This document shows, piece by piece, positions 41,828 to 52,667 of a stretch of DNA of 64,000 nt (the stretch's first letter is position 1; each line of letters starts with the position of its first letter). The translations under genes were made by a program, and so were the position numbers. Under the pieces are notes generated by a model that was not told where the DNA came from, did no database searches, and was given only the letters and a program-made list of their open reading frames with translations. This DNA comes from Halictus rubicundus (Eukaryota; Arthropoda; Insecta; Hymenoptera; Halictidae): assembly GCF_050948215.1 (NCBI RefSeq), contig NW_027488580.1, forward strand, positions 1,178,001 through 1,242,000. The letters run 5' to 3'.

Positions 41828-42683
41828 TCCGCTATGCTATCCTATTCTCTACAATATCGTATCCTCTGTCCTATCCTTCCTCTATCCTACAATATCATCT
41901 ATCCTATCCTACAATATCATCTATCCTATCCTATCATATCCTCTATCCTATCCTATCCTCTATCCTATCCTATCCTCTATCCTATCCTATCCTCTATCCT
42001 ATCCTATCCTCTATCCTATCCTATCCTATCCTCTATCCTATCCTATCCTCTATCCTATCCTATCCTCTATCCTATCCTATCCTCTATCCTATCCTATCCT
42101 CTATCCTATCCTATCCTCTATCCTATCCTATCCTCTATCCTATCCTATCCTCTATCCTATCCTATCCTATCCTATCGTCTATCCTATCCTATCCTCTATC
42201 CTATCCTATCCTCTATCCTATCCTATCCTCTATACTATCCAATTCCCTATCCTATCCTCTATCGTCTCCTATCCTCTATCCTATCCAATCCCCTATCCTA
42301 TCCTCTATCCTATCCTATCCGATCCTCTATGCTATCCTATCCTCTATAATATCGTATCCTCTATCATATCCTATCCTCTTTCCTATAATATCATCTATAC
42401 TACCCTATCGTCTATCGTCTCCTATCCTCTATCCGATCCAATCCCCTATCCTATCCTCTATGATATTGTATCCTCTATCCAATAATATCATCTAATCTAT
42501 TATATTCACTATCCCATCCTTTCGTCTATCCTATCCTATCCTCTATCCTCTATCCTATCCTATCCTCTATCCTATCCTATCCTCTATCCTATCCTATCCT
42601 CTACCCTATCCTATCCTCTATCCTATCCTATCCTCTATCCTATCCTATCCTATCCTCTATCCTATCCTATCCTCTATCCTATC
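41828..42683. repeat. Distant copy of the 28.9-29.7 kb segment
   Basis: The variant cluster TTCCGCTATGCTATCC … CTCTACAATATCG at 41828 onward matches 28980 onward (offset 12848). So does its left flank (TATCCTACCCTCAATCC). The two edges of satellite block 2 are therefore paralogous, consistent with expansion of an originally shorter interval. Confidence 0.7.
42679..42683. repeat. BEL target-site duplication, left copy
   Basis: CTATC precedes the left LTR and CTATC follows the right LTR (49205-49209). Removing the element plus one copy rejoins the flanks in perfect 17-mer register (CCTCTAT-CCTAT-CCTAT-CCTCTAT). That supports a true 5-bp duplication in spite of the repetitive context. Confidence 0.85.
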
Positions 42684-42847
42684 TGTTTTTTCAATCATTT
42701 AAAAGACAGGATTCATAGAAGTTCAGATTAAACAATGTTCGAACTTATACTAGAATGAAATACACAATTTCCCGGTTGAACAAATTCTTGCTTCGGCATA
42801 AAAACCTCGACGGATTACGAGGAAAAGCCAAAGCAAGATGCAATAAA

Positions 42848-42853
42848 TTTATT
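42848..42853 (-). promoter_or_regulatory. BEL polyadenylation signal
   Basis: AATAAA read on the - strand inside the 3' LTR, downstream of the polyprotein stop. The overlapping sequence also contains AATAAA on the + strand. The copy in the 5' LTR is at 48526-48531. Confidence 0.45.
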
Positions 42854-43452
42854 CTATTAAGCAACTACAAGAATTTCGCCGTACGAAAGCCCAGTATCAA
42901 ATAGTGTTTAAATATAGATAACGAGGTTAGAAAATCGGCGTTTCAAGCAATTTACATGCTAAAGGACATTTTAGTCTAAAACTAAGAGAGCTCTCTTACC
43001 GTTAATACTCAAGTCTCTGCGCGTAGTGATCCACAGCAGAGTTCCACTGGAACTCTGCACAATTGCCGGCTGGCCCATAGGGCACTCCTCTGCCGGCAGC
43101 ACTACGGCTAGCCTTGCAATCCGTCCCAGCTTCGGGATTCACTGGAAAGGAGCTTCAAAGCTGCCAATGCCCTTGGATCTGTGAGCCGGCCTGGGAGGAT
43201 TCAAGTATTGCCGAACCGAGTGCGAAACCAAATCTCCTATTACCCGGGATCACTCGCGTGAGCATTCAAACCAAAAAAAAGCAACTCAATTTTCAATTAC
43301 GAACTATCGCATGAAGGACCCGAGTCGACTCTCTCCTTCTGACAAGTAAATTCAACCTTTTTTCTCAACACACTCTTTCTTTGTTTGCGACCGTTTCCAC
43401 AACAACGCCTGCTTGTCAATCGCGACCACCGTGAATCGCTCGCTAGACTCGC

Positions 43453-43460
43453 ATATATAT
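43453..43460 (-). promoter_or_regulatory. Candidate TATA box, BEL 3' LTR copy
   Basis: ATATATAT on the - strand about 70 nt inside the start of the LTR; the same motif is in the 5' LTR at 49131-49138, where it would drive the element. Position and sequence fit a TATA element, but no transcription start is known. Confidence 0.3.
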
Positions 43461-43526
43461 CTACATGACGCGATTATCGTCTTCCTTCGCGATGATACGA
43501 TCGTCATTACAAAATCGCCGCGAACA

Positions 43527-43540
43527 CTCCGCCCGCCTTC
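43527..43540 (-). promoter_or_regulatory. BEL polypurine tract
   Basis: GAAGGCGGGCGGAG on the - strand abuts the start of the 3' LTR; 12 of 14 bases are purines. This is the expected place and composition for the plus-strand primer. Confidence 0.75.
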
Positions 43541-43685
43541 GTCATCAGACGAACTACACACCATAATTTGAGAACATCGATCAACTCGGTTTGTTTCAAC
43601 GAACTACAGTTTTATTCTACATGGTATATAATTTTAATACAATAATCAAATTAAAATGACGTGCGCAATACAAATTATAACTAGC
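43541..43685 (-). other. BEL 3' untranslated segment
   Basis: 145 nt between the polyprotein stop codon (TGA at 43688-43686) and the polypurine tract. It is AT-rich, with no ORF or recognised motif. Confidence 0.6.
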
Positions 43686-46600
43686 TCAACTGTCTTTGTC
43701 CCCACAAGTCGATTCGTTCGACTTTTCGGAATTGTGTTGAATAAAAAGAGGACACAGGCGTGCGATATGTCGTCGCAAATTTGACGTAGCCGTTTTAACG
43801 GTGACGACTCTAACTAACCCGTCTGAACCGGGACGAACCTCTATCACACGTCCCAAAGGCCATTTCGAAGGCGGATAACGATCATCGCGTAATAAAACTA
43901 ATTGTCCAATTGCAAAATTCTTAGTTTGACCTCGCCATTTTGAACGCTCTTGCAAATGTTGTATATATTCTGATGACCACCGCTTCCAAAAATCATTTCG
44001 AATGGCTTGAAGCAGATGAAAACGTTCTAAACAGTTTTCCGGTACATTGGAATAATCTTTATCAGGAATTAAACCAGGAATTTCGCCGATCAAAAAATGT
44101 GCAGGTGTCAAAACCCGTAAATCGTCAATATCAGAATTTAAAGGACATATTGGACGTGAGTTTAGACACAATTCTATTTCGGCGAGCACTGTAGAAAACT
44201 CTTCGAAAGTTAATATTCTATCACCGAGGACACGCTTGAGATGATACTTCACAGATCTTACTCCAGCCTCCCACAAACCTCCGTAATGAGGAGAATTCGC
44301 TGGAATAAATGTCCAAGATGTTCCATCATTCGCAAGAGACGCAGCAACGCTTTTATAAAATTCAGAACCTGATTTAAACATACTTCGCAACTCTTTATCA
44401 GCAGCTTGAAAAGTAGTTGCATTGTCAGAAAAAAGATTCGTACAAATTCCGCGTCTACTCGCAAAACGTTTATAAGCGGCGAGAAAAATCTTAGTTGTAA
44501 GATCGCTAACCGCTTCAAGATGTATCGCTCGCGACGCAAAACAGATAAAGAGCACTATATATCCCTTATAAGATTTGTGCCCTCGACCCTTAGAGCTTTT
44601 AATTTGAAAGGGACCGGCATAATCTAGACCTGACGTCGAAAATGGTCGAGCCGGAGTCACTCGTGAGACAGGCAAATTACCCATCATCTGATGAGCTAGA
44701 CGTGGTTTGTTGCGTTGACAAACTATACAGTTCCTGATCGCAGTCTTAACTAAACGATTTCGACCCAAAATCCACGCATATTGCATCACAATATTAGAAG
44801 TAAGTGTTGGTCCCCCGTGAAAACATTTCCGATGCGCGTACCGTACTAATAAGCGACTAAGTGTCGAATCTCGCGGCAAAATCAGCGGATGTTTCTTTTC
44901 GTGAGGTAAACTTGAATTTCCAAGACGACCTCCTACCCGTAATAAACGATCCGTCTCATCATACATCGGATTTAAACTACATAAACCGTTGCGTTTAGGT
45001 AACGGCTTCCCATGTGATAAGAGTTCAATTTCTGATGCAAATGCGTGATTTTGAGCTAATCTAAACACAACATTTCGGGCCTCGTTCAATTCTATGGCTG
45101 TGAGATAAACAGGCAATGGAGTTAAACTACTTTTGCGTCTCTTAAGAACATTGAATGGACGTAAACAATATGCTACAACACGAATTAACAGAGAAAAGGA
45201 GGAAAATCTACAGAAAAGTTCTGGTTCGCTCACAATTTGATCAACATGTAATACTTGAGGAGACGATGCCATCTTGGGCCAATGCTCGTCAGTCTTCACT
45301 AACCAATCAGGCCCGTTCCACCATAAATTACAATTGATCAAATCAGAGGGTTTACAACCTCGTGTCGCCAAATCTGCCGGATTCTCACGAGTCGGTACAT
45401 GTGCCCAAATAACATTAGGTAATTCAGTCTGGATATAGGATACCCGATTCGCAACAAAGGTCTTCCAGCTACACGGATGTTTTCGAAGCCAAGTCAAAAC
45501 AATTTGACTATCGGTCCACGCAAACATTGGGAAACCTTGCAAAAATTCCAAACCTTTTACATAACGCAAAAGTTTTACGAGCAACACTGCCCCGCACAAC
45601 TCAAGATTCGGTATGCTCACAGTTTTGACAGGTGATACCTTGCATTTTGCAGTTAACAAAGAAACATGTACGCGATTGTTATCGTCAATCATTCGAATAT
45701 AGACAACTGCAGCGAAAGCCCGCGATGAAGCGTCAGAAAATCCGTGAATCTGTGCATGTGAATTTAAAGATGCACCTAACCATCGGTTAATGGTTAACTT
45801 CGATAGCTCAGAAAGCGAACTGCAATACTGGAGCCATCGTTCTCGAAGGTCTATAGGTAACGTCTCGTCCCAATCGCATTTTACAATCCAAAGATCTTGC
45901 ATTAAAATTTTAGCTGTAACCGTTATCGGCGCGAGCCACCCCAAAGGATCAAATAAACGCGCGATGTTTGATAAAACAGTTCGTTTCGTCATTGCTTTAA
46001 CCAGCTCTTCGAAATTTACAGCGACAAAACTGAATTCATCAGACGTTGGATTCCAACGAATACCTAGAGCTTTCACTAATTCGTCATCTGCGATGCTTTT
46101 TTGGTCAATGTTCTCATATTGCGAAGATTTCGTAGGCAACAAATCATTATGATTCGCGGCCCACTTGTCGAGTTCAATTCCTGCTGTACGTAACATATCG
46201 ACTAGTTCTTGACGCGTTTTCAACGCATCAGAGAGATCATCTGCTCCGGCAAATATATCGTCTACATACGTATTAGAATTTAGGCAAGCAGCACCGAGTG
46301 GAAATCGAGCACCCTCATCGATTGCTACTTGCTGAAGTGTGCGAATCGCAAGGTAAGGAGCACATGCTGTGCCATAAGTCACTGTTGTGAGACGATAATC
46401 AACAGGGGGATCCGAATGACTAGGAGACCATACGATTCGTTGAAAATCTCTCTGTTCCGACGCAACATAAATCTGACGAAACATCTTAACAACATCGGTC
46501 GTGAATACGAACTGGTATCGACGCCAATTCAATAAAATTAGACATAAATCGCGTTGAAGAGCAGGGCCTTTCATAAGGAAATCGTTTGGACAACGTCCTC

Positions 46601-48005
46601 CTTTATTCTTCCGAGATGCGTCAAAAACAACCCGGATCTTTGATCGCACCACCGCATGATGCGGAAAATACCACGCCTTCGAGTTGTTAATTTCATTAAA
46701 CGAGACGCGTTCCATGTGACCAAGATCCTCATAAACGCTCATAAACTTCCGATAAGCGATTGCTAAGTCAGGATCACGATCAAAACGTCGATGAATTGAA
46801 GCTAAACATTTCAAAGCCATAAATCGAGTCTCGACTCCGACTTCTGGAGGATCTGAATTGAAAGGCAGACGTACAACATAACGTCCATTGGTATCTCGAA
46901 AGTGTGTATCCCTAAACAATCTTTCGCAAGCATCATCTTTAGAATCAAGAGTCGCAATTATTGGTGGTAACTCTTCGAGGATCCAAAAACGTTGTAACGA
47001 TATATCTAAGTCGTCTTCCCAAACACTGTGATACGCCTGAAGATGCTCAGAAGTTTCCGCCCGCCGTGAAATATCCGCGGACACTGTACCGGAAATTATC
47101 CAGCCTAACGCTGTATCTTGGGCAACTAAAGATGAATCAGAAAATCTTTTCAACCCTGACTTCAATAGCTGTCCGTAAACATCTGCGCCTAAAATAATAT
47201 CTACAGAATCAGGAACATAGAACAATGGATCTGCCAAAGATAAATCAGCAAACATTCCAATATCAACTGGCATTTTCAAATTCGATAACGCACGCACAAT
47301 ACGCTGAGATTCGTCCGCAAGCAAACGCATTTCACCCGCAGACTCCCTTTTCATATGAGAAAGATTCATTAACGCTCGCAAATGACTGTAAACTATTAAT
47401 CTAGGATTATGAAAACGCGCCTTCAAAGCCCGCCAAGTCGTCGCATAATTCGCGTTGGTAGTGGTAACATCCTTCACAAGATCCGCGGCAGAATCTTTCA
47501 AACAACTTTTAAGATATTGCAATTTCGTGGCGTCAGATAAACGCGGCGCATTATGAACTAGGGTAGTAAACAGATCGCAAAAATTCTCCCAATCCTCGTA
47601 ACGACCCGCAAATGTCGGTAAATCTAATTTTGGTAACTTCGCGGGGCGTGTATCATCATTGATTACAGAAGCGGTATTTGAAGTTCCGGTATTACTTGAA
47701 CTGCTGTCTAATTCTGACCTTGTGGTGAGAAGAAAATCAAGCGCGTCCTCGTATGTTGCTTGTAGACGAGCAAACACATTTTCCGTGATGTAGACATCGT
47801 TCAGGGCATCCTCTCGGACGACAATTTCTTCATGTGTGGCACGCGCCTTGCTCCAAATCTCAGTCAGTGAATTGACTCGTGATGAAATAATGTTTGAATT
47901 CAAACTATCGCGAGATCTCTCTCGCAATCGACTACTGGTCAATTCAATTTCCGCTGAGCGAGAATTCTGTAGCGCAATGAGCTTTCGTAACGACGTAGGA
48001 GCCAT
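43686..48005 (-). CDS. gag-pol: BEL/Pao polyprotein, in-frame deletion (1439 aa)
   Basis: Fused Gag and Pol. The ATG at 48005 has G at -3 and +4; upstream the frame starts only from TTG. Residues ~125-250 match the DUF1759 Gag region of BEL/Pao proteins. At ~245-255 the text passes directly from the Gag motif MPVDI to the last part of the DUF1758 retropepsin region (LADP … ILGADVYG, ~255-282). No CCHC knuckles and no catalytic D-S/T-G are present, so a few hundred residues appear lost without breaking the frame. Downstream is intact: RT with Asp504 (TTDVVKMF) and Y-V-D-D at 580-583, RNase H beginning at Asp758 (FSDAS), integrase zinc site His1058, His1063, Cys1093, Cys1096 and catalytic Asp1128, Asp1194, Glu1246, then a DUF5641-type C-terminus. 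Family proteins are usually ~1700 residues or more (general knowledge). Self-processing is unlikely; a helper element could supply protease. Confidence 0.93.
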   Translation of the reverse strand: MAPTSLRKLIALQNSRSAEIELTSSRLRERSRDSLNSNIISSRVNSLTEIWSKARATHEEIVVREDALNDVYITENVFARLQATYEDALDFLLTTRSELDSSSSNTGTSNTASVINDDTRPAKLPKLDLPTFAGRYEDWENFCDLFTTLVHNAPRLSDATKLQYLKSCLKDSAADLVKDVTTTNANYATTWRALKARFHNPRLIVYSHLRALMNLSHMKRESAGEMRLLADESQRIVRALSNLKMPVDIGMFADLSLADPLFYVPDSVDIILGADVYGQLLKSGLKRFSDSSLVAQDTALGWIISGTVSADISRRAETSEHLQAYHSVWEDDLDISLQRFWILEELPPIIATLDSKDDACERLFRDTHFRDTNGRYVVRLPFNSDPPEVGVETRFMALKCLASIHRRFDRDPDLAIAYRKFMSVYEDLGHMERVSFNEINNSKAWYFPHHAVVRSKIRVVFDASRKNKGGRCPNDFLMKGPALQRDLCLILLNWRRYQFVFTTDVVKMFRQIYVASEQRDFQRIVWSPSHSDPPVDYRLTTVTYGTACAPYLAIRTLQQVAIDEGARFPLGAACLNSNTYVDDIFAGADDLSDALKTRQELVDMLRTAGIELDKWAANHNDLLPTKSSQYENIDQKSIADDELVKALGIRWNPTSDEFSFVAVNFEELVKAMTKRTVLSNIARLFDPLGWLAPITVTAKILMQDLWIVKCDWDETLPIDLRERWLQYCSSLSELSKLTINRWLGASLNSHAQIHGFSDASSRAFAAVVYIRMIDDNNRVHVSLLTAKCKVSPVKTVSIPNLELCGAVLLVKLLRYVKGLEFLQGFPMFAWTDSQIVLTWLRKHPCSWKTFVANRVSYIQTELPNVIWAHVPTRENPADLATRGCKPSDLINCNLWWNGPDWLVKTDEHWPKMASSPQVLHVDQIVSEPELFCRFSSFSLLIRVVAYCLRPFNVLKRRKSSLTPLPVYLTAIELNEARNVVFRLAQNHAFASEIELLSHGKPLPKRNGLCSLNPMYDETDRLLRVGGRLGNSSLPHEKKHPLILPRDSTLSRLLVRYAHRKCFHGGPTLTSNIVMQYAWILGRNRLVKTAIRNCIVCQRNKPRLAHQMMGNLPVSRVTPARPFSTSGLDYAGPFQIKSSKGRGHKSYKGYIVLFICFASRAIHLEAVSDLTTKIFLAAYKRFASRRGICTNLFSDNATTFQAADKELRSMFKSGSEFYKSVAASLANDGTSWTFIPANSPHYGGLWEAGVRSVKYHLKRVLGDRILTFEEFSTVLAEIELCLNSRPICPLNSDIDDLRVLTPAHFLIGEIPGLIPDKDYSNVPENCLERFHLLQAIRNDFWKRWSSEYIQHLQERSKWRGQTKNFAIGQLVLLRDDRYPPSKWPLGRVIEVRPGSDGLVRVVTVKTATSNLRRHIARLCPLFIQHNSEKSNESTCGDKDS

Positions 48006-48340
48006 TGCAAAAGAAAACTTTGTTGTCAAATGCAACCAAAACTCTTATCTTCTCTTAACACGACTAAGCAAAAAATAAACTCGACCAAAAGAAATTCGTA
48101 TCGTCAATGATATTTGAACAAAACACGAAAACTGAAAACAAATCGCCGATCGAAAAAAAAGAAATGTCACTTGAATATGCATCGCAACGTGAACATTGAA
48201 TCATCGAAATGAAGACAGCCAACTAATATCGTATATAATTAACGACTCTTGCAATGACTCCTCAAACACACTCGACTTCACAATCGATTGAAAGTATCCA
48301 GTGAATATAACCATGCAATCCCGATAAACTCGAACATTGT
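48006..48340 (-). other. BEL untranslated leader
   Basis: 335 nt between the primer-binding site and the polyprotein ATG, AT-rich, with no long frame on the - strand and no recognised motif. Confidence 0.6.
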
Positions 48341-48358
48341 TCCTCACCCGGAGCACCA
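48341..48358 (-). promoter_or_regulatory. BEL primer-binding site
   Basis: On the - strand TGGTGCTCCGGGTGAGGA lies three bases (TTT) after the end of the 5' LTR. The leading TGG pairs with a tRNA CCA end, as expected for minus-strand priming. I could not assign the tRNA species. Confidence 0.75.
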
Positions 48359-48361
48359 AAA

Positions 48362-49204
48362 TGTTTTTTCAATCATTTAAAAGACAGGATTCATAGAAGC
48401 TCAGATTAAACAATGTTCGAACTTATACTAGAATGAAATACACAATTTCCCGGTTGAACAAATTCTTGCTTCGGCATAAAAACCTCGACGGATTACGAGG
48501 AAAAGCCAAAGCAAGATGCAATAAATTTATTCTATTAAGCAACTACAAGAATTTCGCCGTACGAAAGCCCAGTATCAAATAGTGTTTAAATATAGATAAC
48601 GAGGTTAGAAAATCGGCGTTTCAAGCAATTTACATGCTAAAGGACATTTTAGTCTAAAACTAAGAGAGCTCTCTTACCGTTAATACTCAAGTCTCTGCGC
48701 GTAGTGATCCACAGCAGAGTTCCACTGGAACTCTGCACAATTGCCGGCTGGCCCATAGGGCACTCCTCTGCCGGCAGCACTACGGCTAGCCTTGCAATCC
48801 GTCCCAGCTTCGGGATTCACTGGAAAGGAGCTTCAAAGCTGCCAATGCCCTTGGATCTGTGAGCCGGCCTGGGAGGATTCAAGTATTGCCGAACCGAGTG
48901 CGAAACCAAATCTCCTATTACCCGGGATCACTCGCGTGAGCATTCAAACCAAAAAAAAGCAACTCAATTTTCAATTACGAACTATCGCATGAAGGACCCG
49001 AGTCGACTCTCTCCTTCTGACAAGTAAATTCAACCTTTTTTCTCAACACACTCTTTCTTTGTTTGCGACCGTTTCCACAACAACGCCTGCTTGTCAATCG
49101 CGACCACCGTGAATCGCTCGCTAGACTCGCATATATATCTACATGACGCGATTATCGTCTTCCTTCGCGATGATACGATCGTCATTACAAAATCGCCGCG
49201 AACA
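48362..49204 (-). repeat. BEL 5' LTR (843 bp)
   Basis: Element-orientation start TGTTCGCGG at 49204 and end AAAAAACA at 48362; 842 of 843 bases match the left LTR by eye. It drives transcription toward lower coordinates. The TATA-like ATATATAT is at 49131-49138. Confidence 0.95.
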
Positions 49205-49209
49205 CTATC
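49205..49209. repeat. BEL target-site duplication, right copy
   Basis: CTATC, matching 42679-42683. Because the host is a 5/7-bp repeat this match alone would be weak. The restored 17-mer register is the stronger evidence. Confidence 0.85.
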
Positions 49210-51710
49210 CTATCCTCTATCCTATCCTATCCTCTATCCTATCCTATCCTCTATCCTATCCTATCCTCTATCCTATCCTATCCTCTATCCTATCCTATCC
49301 TCTATCCTATCCTATCCTCTATCCTATCCTATCCTCTATCCTATCCTATCCTCTATCCTATCCTATCCTCTATCCTATCCTATCCTCTATCCTATCCTAT
49401 CCTCTATCCTATCCTATCCTCTATCCTATCCTATCCTCTATACTATCCAATTCCCTATCCTATCCTCTATCGTCTCCTATCCTCTATCCTATCCAATCCC
49501 CTATCCTATCCTCTATCCTATCCTATCCGATCCTCTATGCTATCCTATCCTCTATAATATCGTATCCTCTATCATATCCTATCCTCTTTCCTATAATATC
49601 ATCTATACTACCCTATCGTCTATCGTCTCCTATCCTCTATCCGATCCAATCCCCTATCCTACCCTCTATCCTATCCTATCCTCTATCCTATCCTATCCTC
49701 TATCATGTCCTATCCTCTATCCTATCCTATCCTATCCTATCCTCTATCGTATCCTATCCTCTATCCTATCCAATCCTATATCCTATCCTATCCGCTATAC
49801 TATCCTACCCTCTATCCTCTAATACCCCCTATCCTATCCAATCCTCTATCCTATCCTCAATCCTATCCTCTATCCTCTATCCTATCCTCTATCCCATCCT
49901 ATCCTCTATCCTATCCTATCCTCTACCCTATAATATCCTCTATCCTATACAATCCTCTATCCTATCCTCTATCCTATCCTCTATGCTATCCTGTCCTCTA
50001 TCGTATCCTATCCTCTATCCTATCCAATCCTCTATCCTATCCTATCCTCTATCCTATCCTATCCTCTATCCTATCCTATCCTCTATCCTATCCTATCCCC
50101 TATCCTATCCTATCCTCTATCCTATCCTATCCTCTATCCTATCCTATCCTCTATTCTATCCTATCCTCTATCCTATCCTATCCTCTATCCTATCCTATCC
50201 TCTATCCTATCCTATCCTCTATCCTATCCTATTATCTATCCTATCCTATCCTCTATCCTATCCTATCCTCTATCCTATCCTATCCTCTATCGTATCCAAT
50301 CCCCTATCCTATCCTATCCTCTATCCTATACAATCCTCTATCCGATCCAATCCTCTATCCTATCCTATCCTATCCTCTATCGTATCCTATCCTCTATCCT
50401 ATCCAATCCTATATCCTATCCTATCCGCTATACTATCCTACCCTCTATCCTCTAATACCCCCTATCCTATCCAATCCTCTATCCTATCCTCAATCCTATC
50501 CTCTATCCTCTATCCTATCCTCTATCCCATCCTATCCTCTATCCTATCCTATCCTCTATCCTATAATATCCTCTATCCTATACAATCCTCTATCCGATCC
50601 AATCCTCTATCCTATCCTCTATCCTATCCTCTATGCTATCCAATCCTATATCCTATCCTATCCGCTATCCTATCCAATCCTCTATCCTATCCTCTATCCT
50701 ATCCTCTATCCTATCCTCTATCCTATCCTCTATCCTCTATCCTATCCTCTATCCCATCCTATCCTCTATCCTAACCTATCCTCTATCCTATCCTATCCTC
50801 TATACTATCCTATCCTCTGACCTATCCTATCCTCTATCCTATCCTATCCTCTATCGTCTCCAGTCCTCTATCCTATCCAATCACCTATCCTAACCTCTAT
50901 CGCCTCCTATCCTCTATCCTATCCAATCCCCTACCCTATTCTCAGTCCTATCCTATCCTATTCTCTATACTATCCTATCCTCTATCCTATCCTATCCTCT
51001 ATCGTATCCAATCCCCTATCCTATCCTATCCTCTATCCTATACAATCCTCTATCCGATCCAATCCTCTATCCTATCCTATCCTATCCTCTATCGTATCCT
51101 ATCCTCTATCCTATCCAATCCTATATCCTATCCTATCCGCTATACTATCCTACCCTCTATCCTCTAATACCCCCTATCCTATCCAATCCTCTATCCTATC
51201 CTCAATCCTATCCTCTATCCTCTATCCTATCCTCTATCCCATCCTATCCTCTATCCTATCCTATCCTCTATCCTATAATATCCTCTATCCTATACAATCC
51301 TCTATCCGATCCAATCCTCTATCCTATCCTCTATCCTATCCTCTATGCTATCCAATCCTATATCCTATCCTATCCGCTATCCTATCCAATCCTCTATCCT
51401 ATCCTCTATCCTATCCTCTATCCTATCCTCTATCCTATCCTCTATCCTATCCTCTATCCTCTATCCTATCCTCTATCCCATCCTATCCTCTATCCTAACC
51501 TATCCTCTATCCTATCCTATCCTCTGTCCTATCCTATCCTCTATCCTATCCTATCCTCTATCCTATAATATCCTCTATCCTATCCTACCCTCTATCCTAT
51601 AATACCCCCTATCCTATCCAATCCTCTATCCTCTATCCTATCCTCTATCCTCTATCCTATCCTCTATCCCATCCTATCCTCTATCGTATCCTATCCTCTA
51701 TCCTATCCTA

Positions 51711-51821
51711 TCCTCTATCCTATCCTCTATCCTATCCTCTATCCTATCCTCTATCCTATCCTCTATCCTATCCTCTATCCTATCCTCTATCCTATCCTCT
51801 ATCCTATCCTCTATCCTATCC
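51711..51821. repeat. 12-bp-period satellite tract
   Basis: About nine perfect copies of CCTCTATCCTAT: one CCTAT module has dropped from the 17-mer. A similar tract lies near 52668, roughly 956 bp downstream. Confidence 0.85.
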
Positions 51822-52667
51822 TATCCTCTATCCTATCCTATCCTCTGTCCTATCCTATCCTCTATCCTATCCAATCACCTATCGTCTCCTATCCTCTATC
51901 GTATCCTATCCTCTATCCTATCCAATCCTATATCCTATCCTATCCGCTATCCTATCCTACCCTCTATCCTCTAATACCCCCTATCCTATCCAATCCTCTA
52001 TCCTATCCTCAATCCTATCCTCTATCCTCTATCCTGTCCTCTATCCCATCCTATCCTCTATCCTATCCTACCCTCTATCCTATAATACCCCCTATCCTAT
52101 CCTATCCTCTATCGTATCCTATCCTCTGTCCTATCCAATCCTATATCCTATCCTATCCGCTATACTATCCTACCCTCTATCCTCTAATACCCCCATTCTT
52201 ATCCAATCCTCTATCCTATCCTCAATCCTATCCTCGATCCTCTATCCTATCCTCTATCCCATCGTATCCTCTATCCTATCCTATCCTCTATCCTATAATA
52301 TGCTCTATCCTATACAATCCTCTATCCGATCCAATCCTCTATCCTATCCTCTATCCTATCCTCTATGCTATCCTGTCCTCTATCGTATCCTATCCTCTAT
52401 CCTATCCAATCCTATATCCTATCCTATCCGCTATCCTATCCTACCCTCTATCCTATAATACCCCCAATCCTATCCTATCCACTATCCTATCCTATCCTCT
52501 GTCCTATCCTATCCTCTATCCTATCCTATCCTCTATCCTATAATATCCTCTATCCTATCCTACCCTCTATCCTATAATACCCCCTATCCTATCCAATCCT
52601 CTATCCTCTATCCTATCCTCTATCCCATCCTATCCTCTATCGTATCCTATCCTCTATCCTATCCTAT

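Larger units (their letters stand above)
28488..42683. repeat. Satellite block 2
   Basis: Same CCTAT/CCTCTAT satellite, same orientation as block 1, with a partly different set of variants (ATAATATCATC, CGTCTCC, CCGATCGAC, CTCTTTCC). The first ~390 bp (28497-28885) is an almost perfect 17-mer array. Homogeneous tracts recur near 41590-41735 and 41940-42220. The block ends in regular 17-mers at the BEL insertion. No gene or RNA is visible. Confidence 0.97.
42684..43526 (-). repeat. BEL 3' LTR (843 bp)
   Basis: In element orientation it starts TGTTCGCGG (43526) and ends AAAAAACA (42684). It is identical to 48362-49204 except one base. It holds an AATAAA on the - strand at 42848-42853 and a TATA-like ATATATAT near 43453-43460. 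A 66-codon open stretch (43114-43314, + strand) lies inside and is not considered coding. Confidence 0.95.
42684..49204 (-). mobile_element. BEL/Pao LTR retrotransposon (protease-deleted)
   Basis: A 6521-bp element in reverse orientation: 843-bp LTRs at both ends, primer-binding site next to the right LTR, purine-rich tract next to the left LTR, and one ORF on the - strand. LTRs differ at one base (T at 42722, C at 48400). A 5-bp duplication CTATC flanks it. The reverse transcriptase, RNase H, integrase and C-terminal domain are of BEL/Pao type. The ORF is shorter than usual for the family because the zinc-knuckle region and the catalytic part of the protease are missing. Flanking satellite left and right of the element forms a tandem repeat of about 682 bp once the insertion is subtracted (42231 versus 49439). 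Confidence 0.94.

Noticed and set aside
43114..43314. 66-codon frame in the BEL LTR, identical at 48792-48992
   Set aside because: Present twice only because it lies in the LTR. It is opposite to the element's direction and has no domain.
43940..48078. Frames on the + strand across the BEL polyprotein region
   Set aside because: Antisense shadows of the - strand polyprotein.
49091..50774. Open frames beginning in the BEL LTR and continuing in satellite (MSIATTV…, MTRLSSS…)
   Set aside because: Chance fusion of LTR sequence with the always-open satellite.
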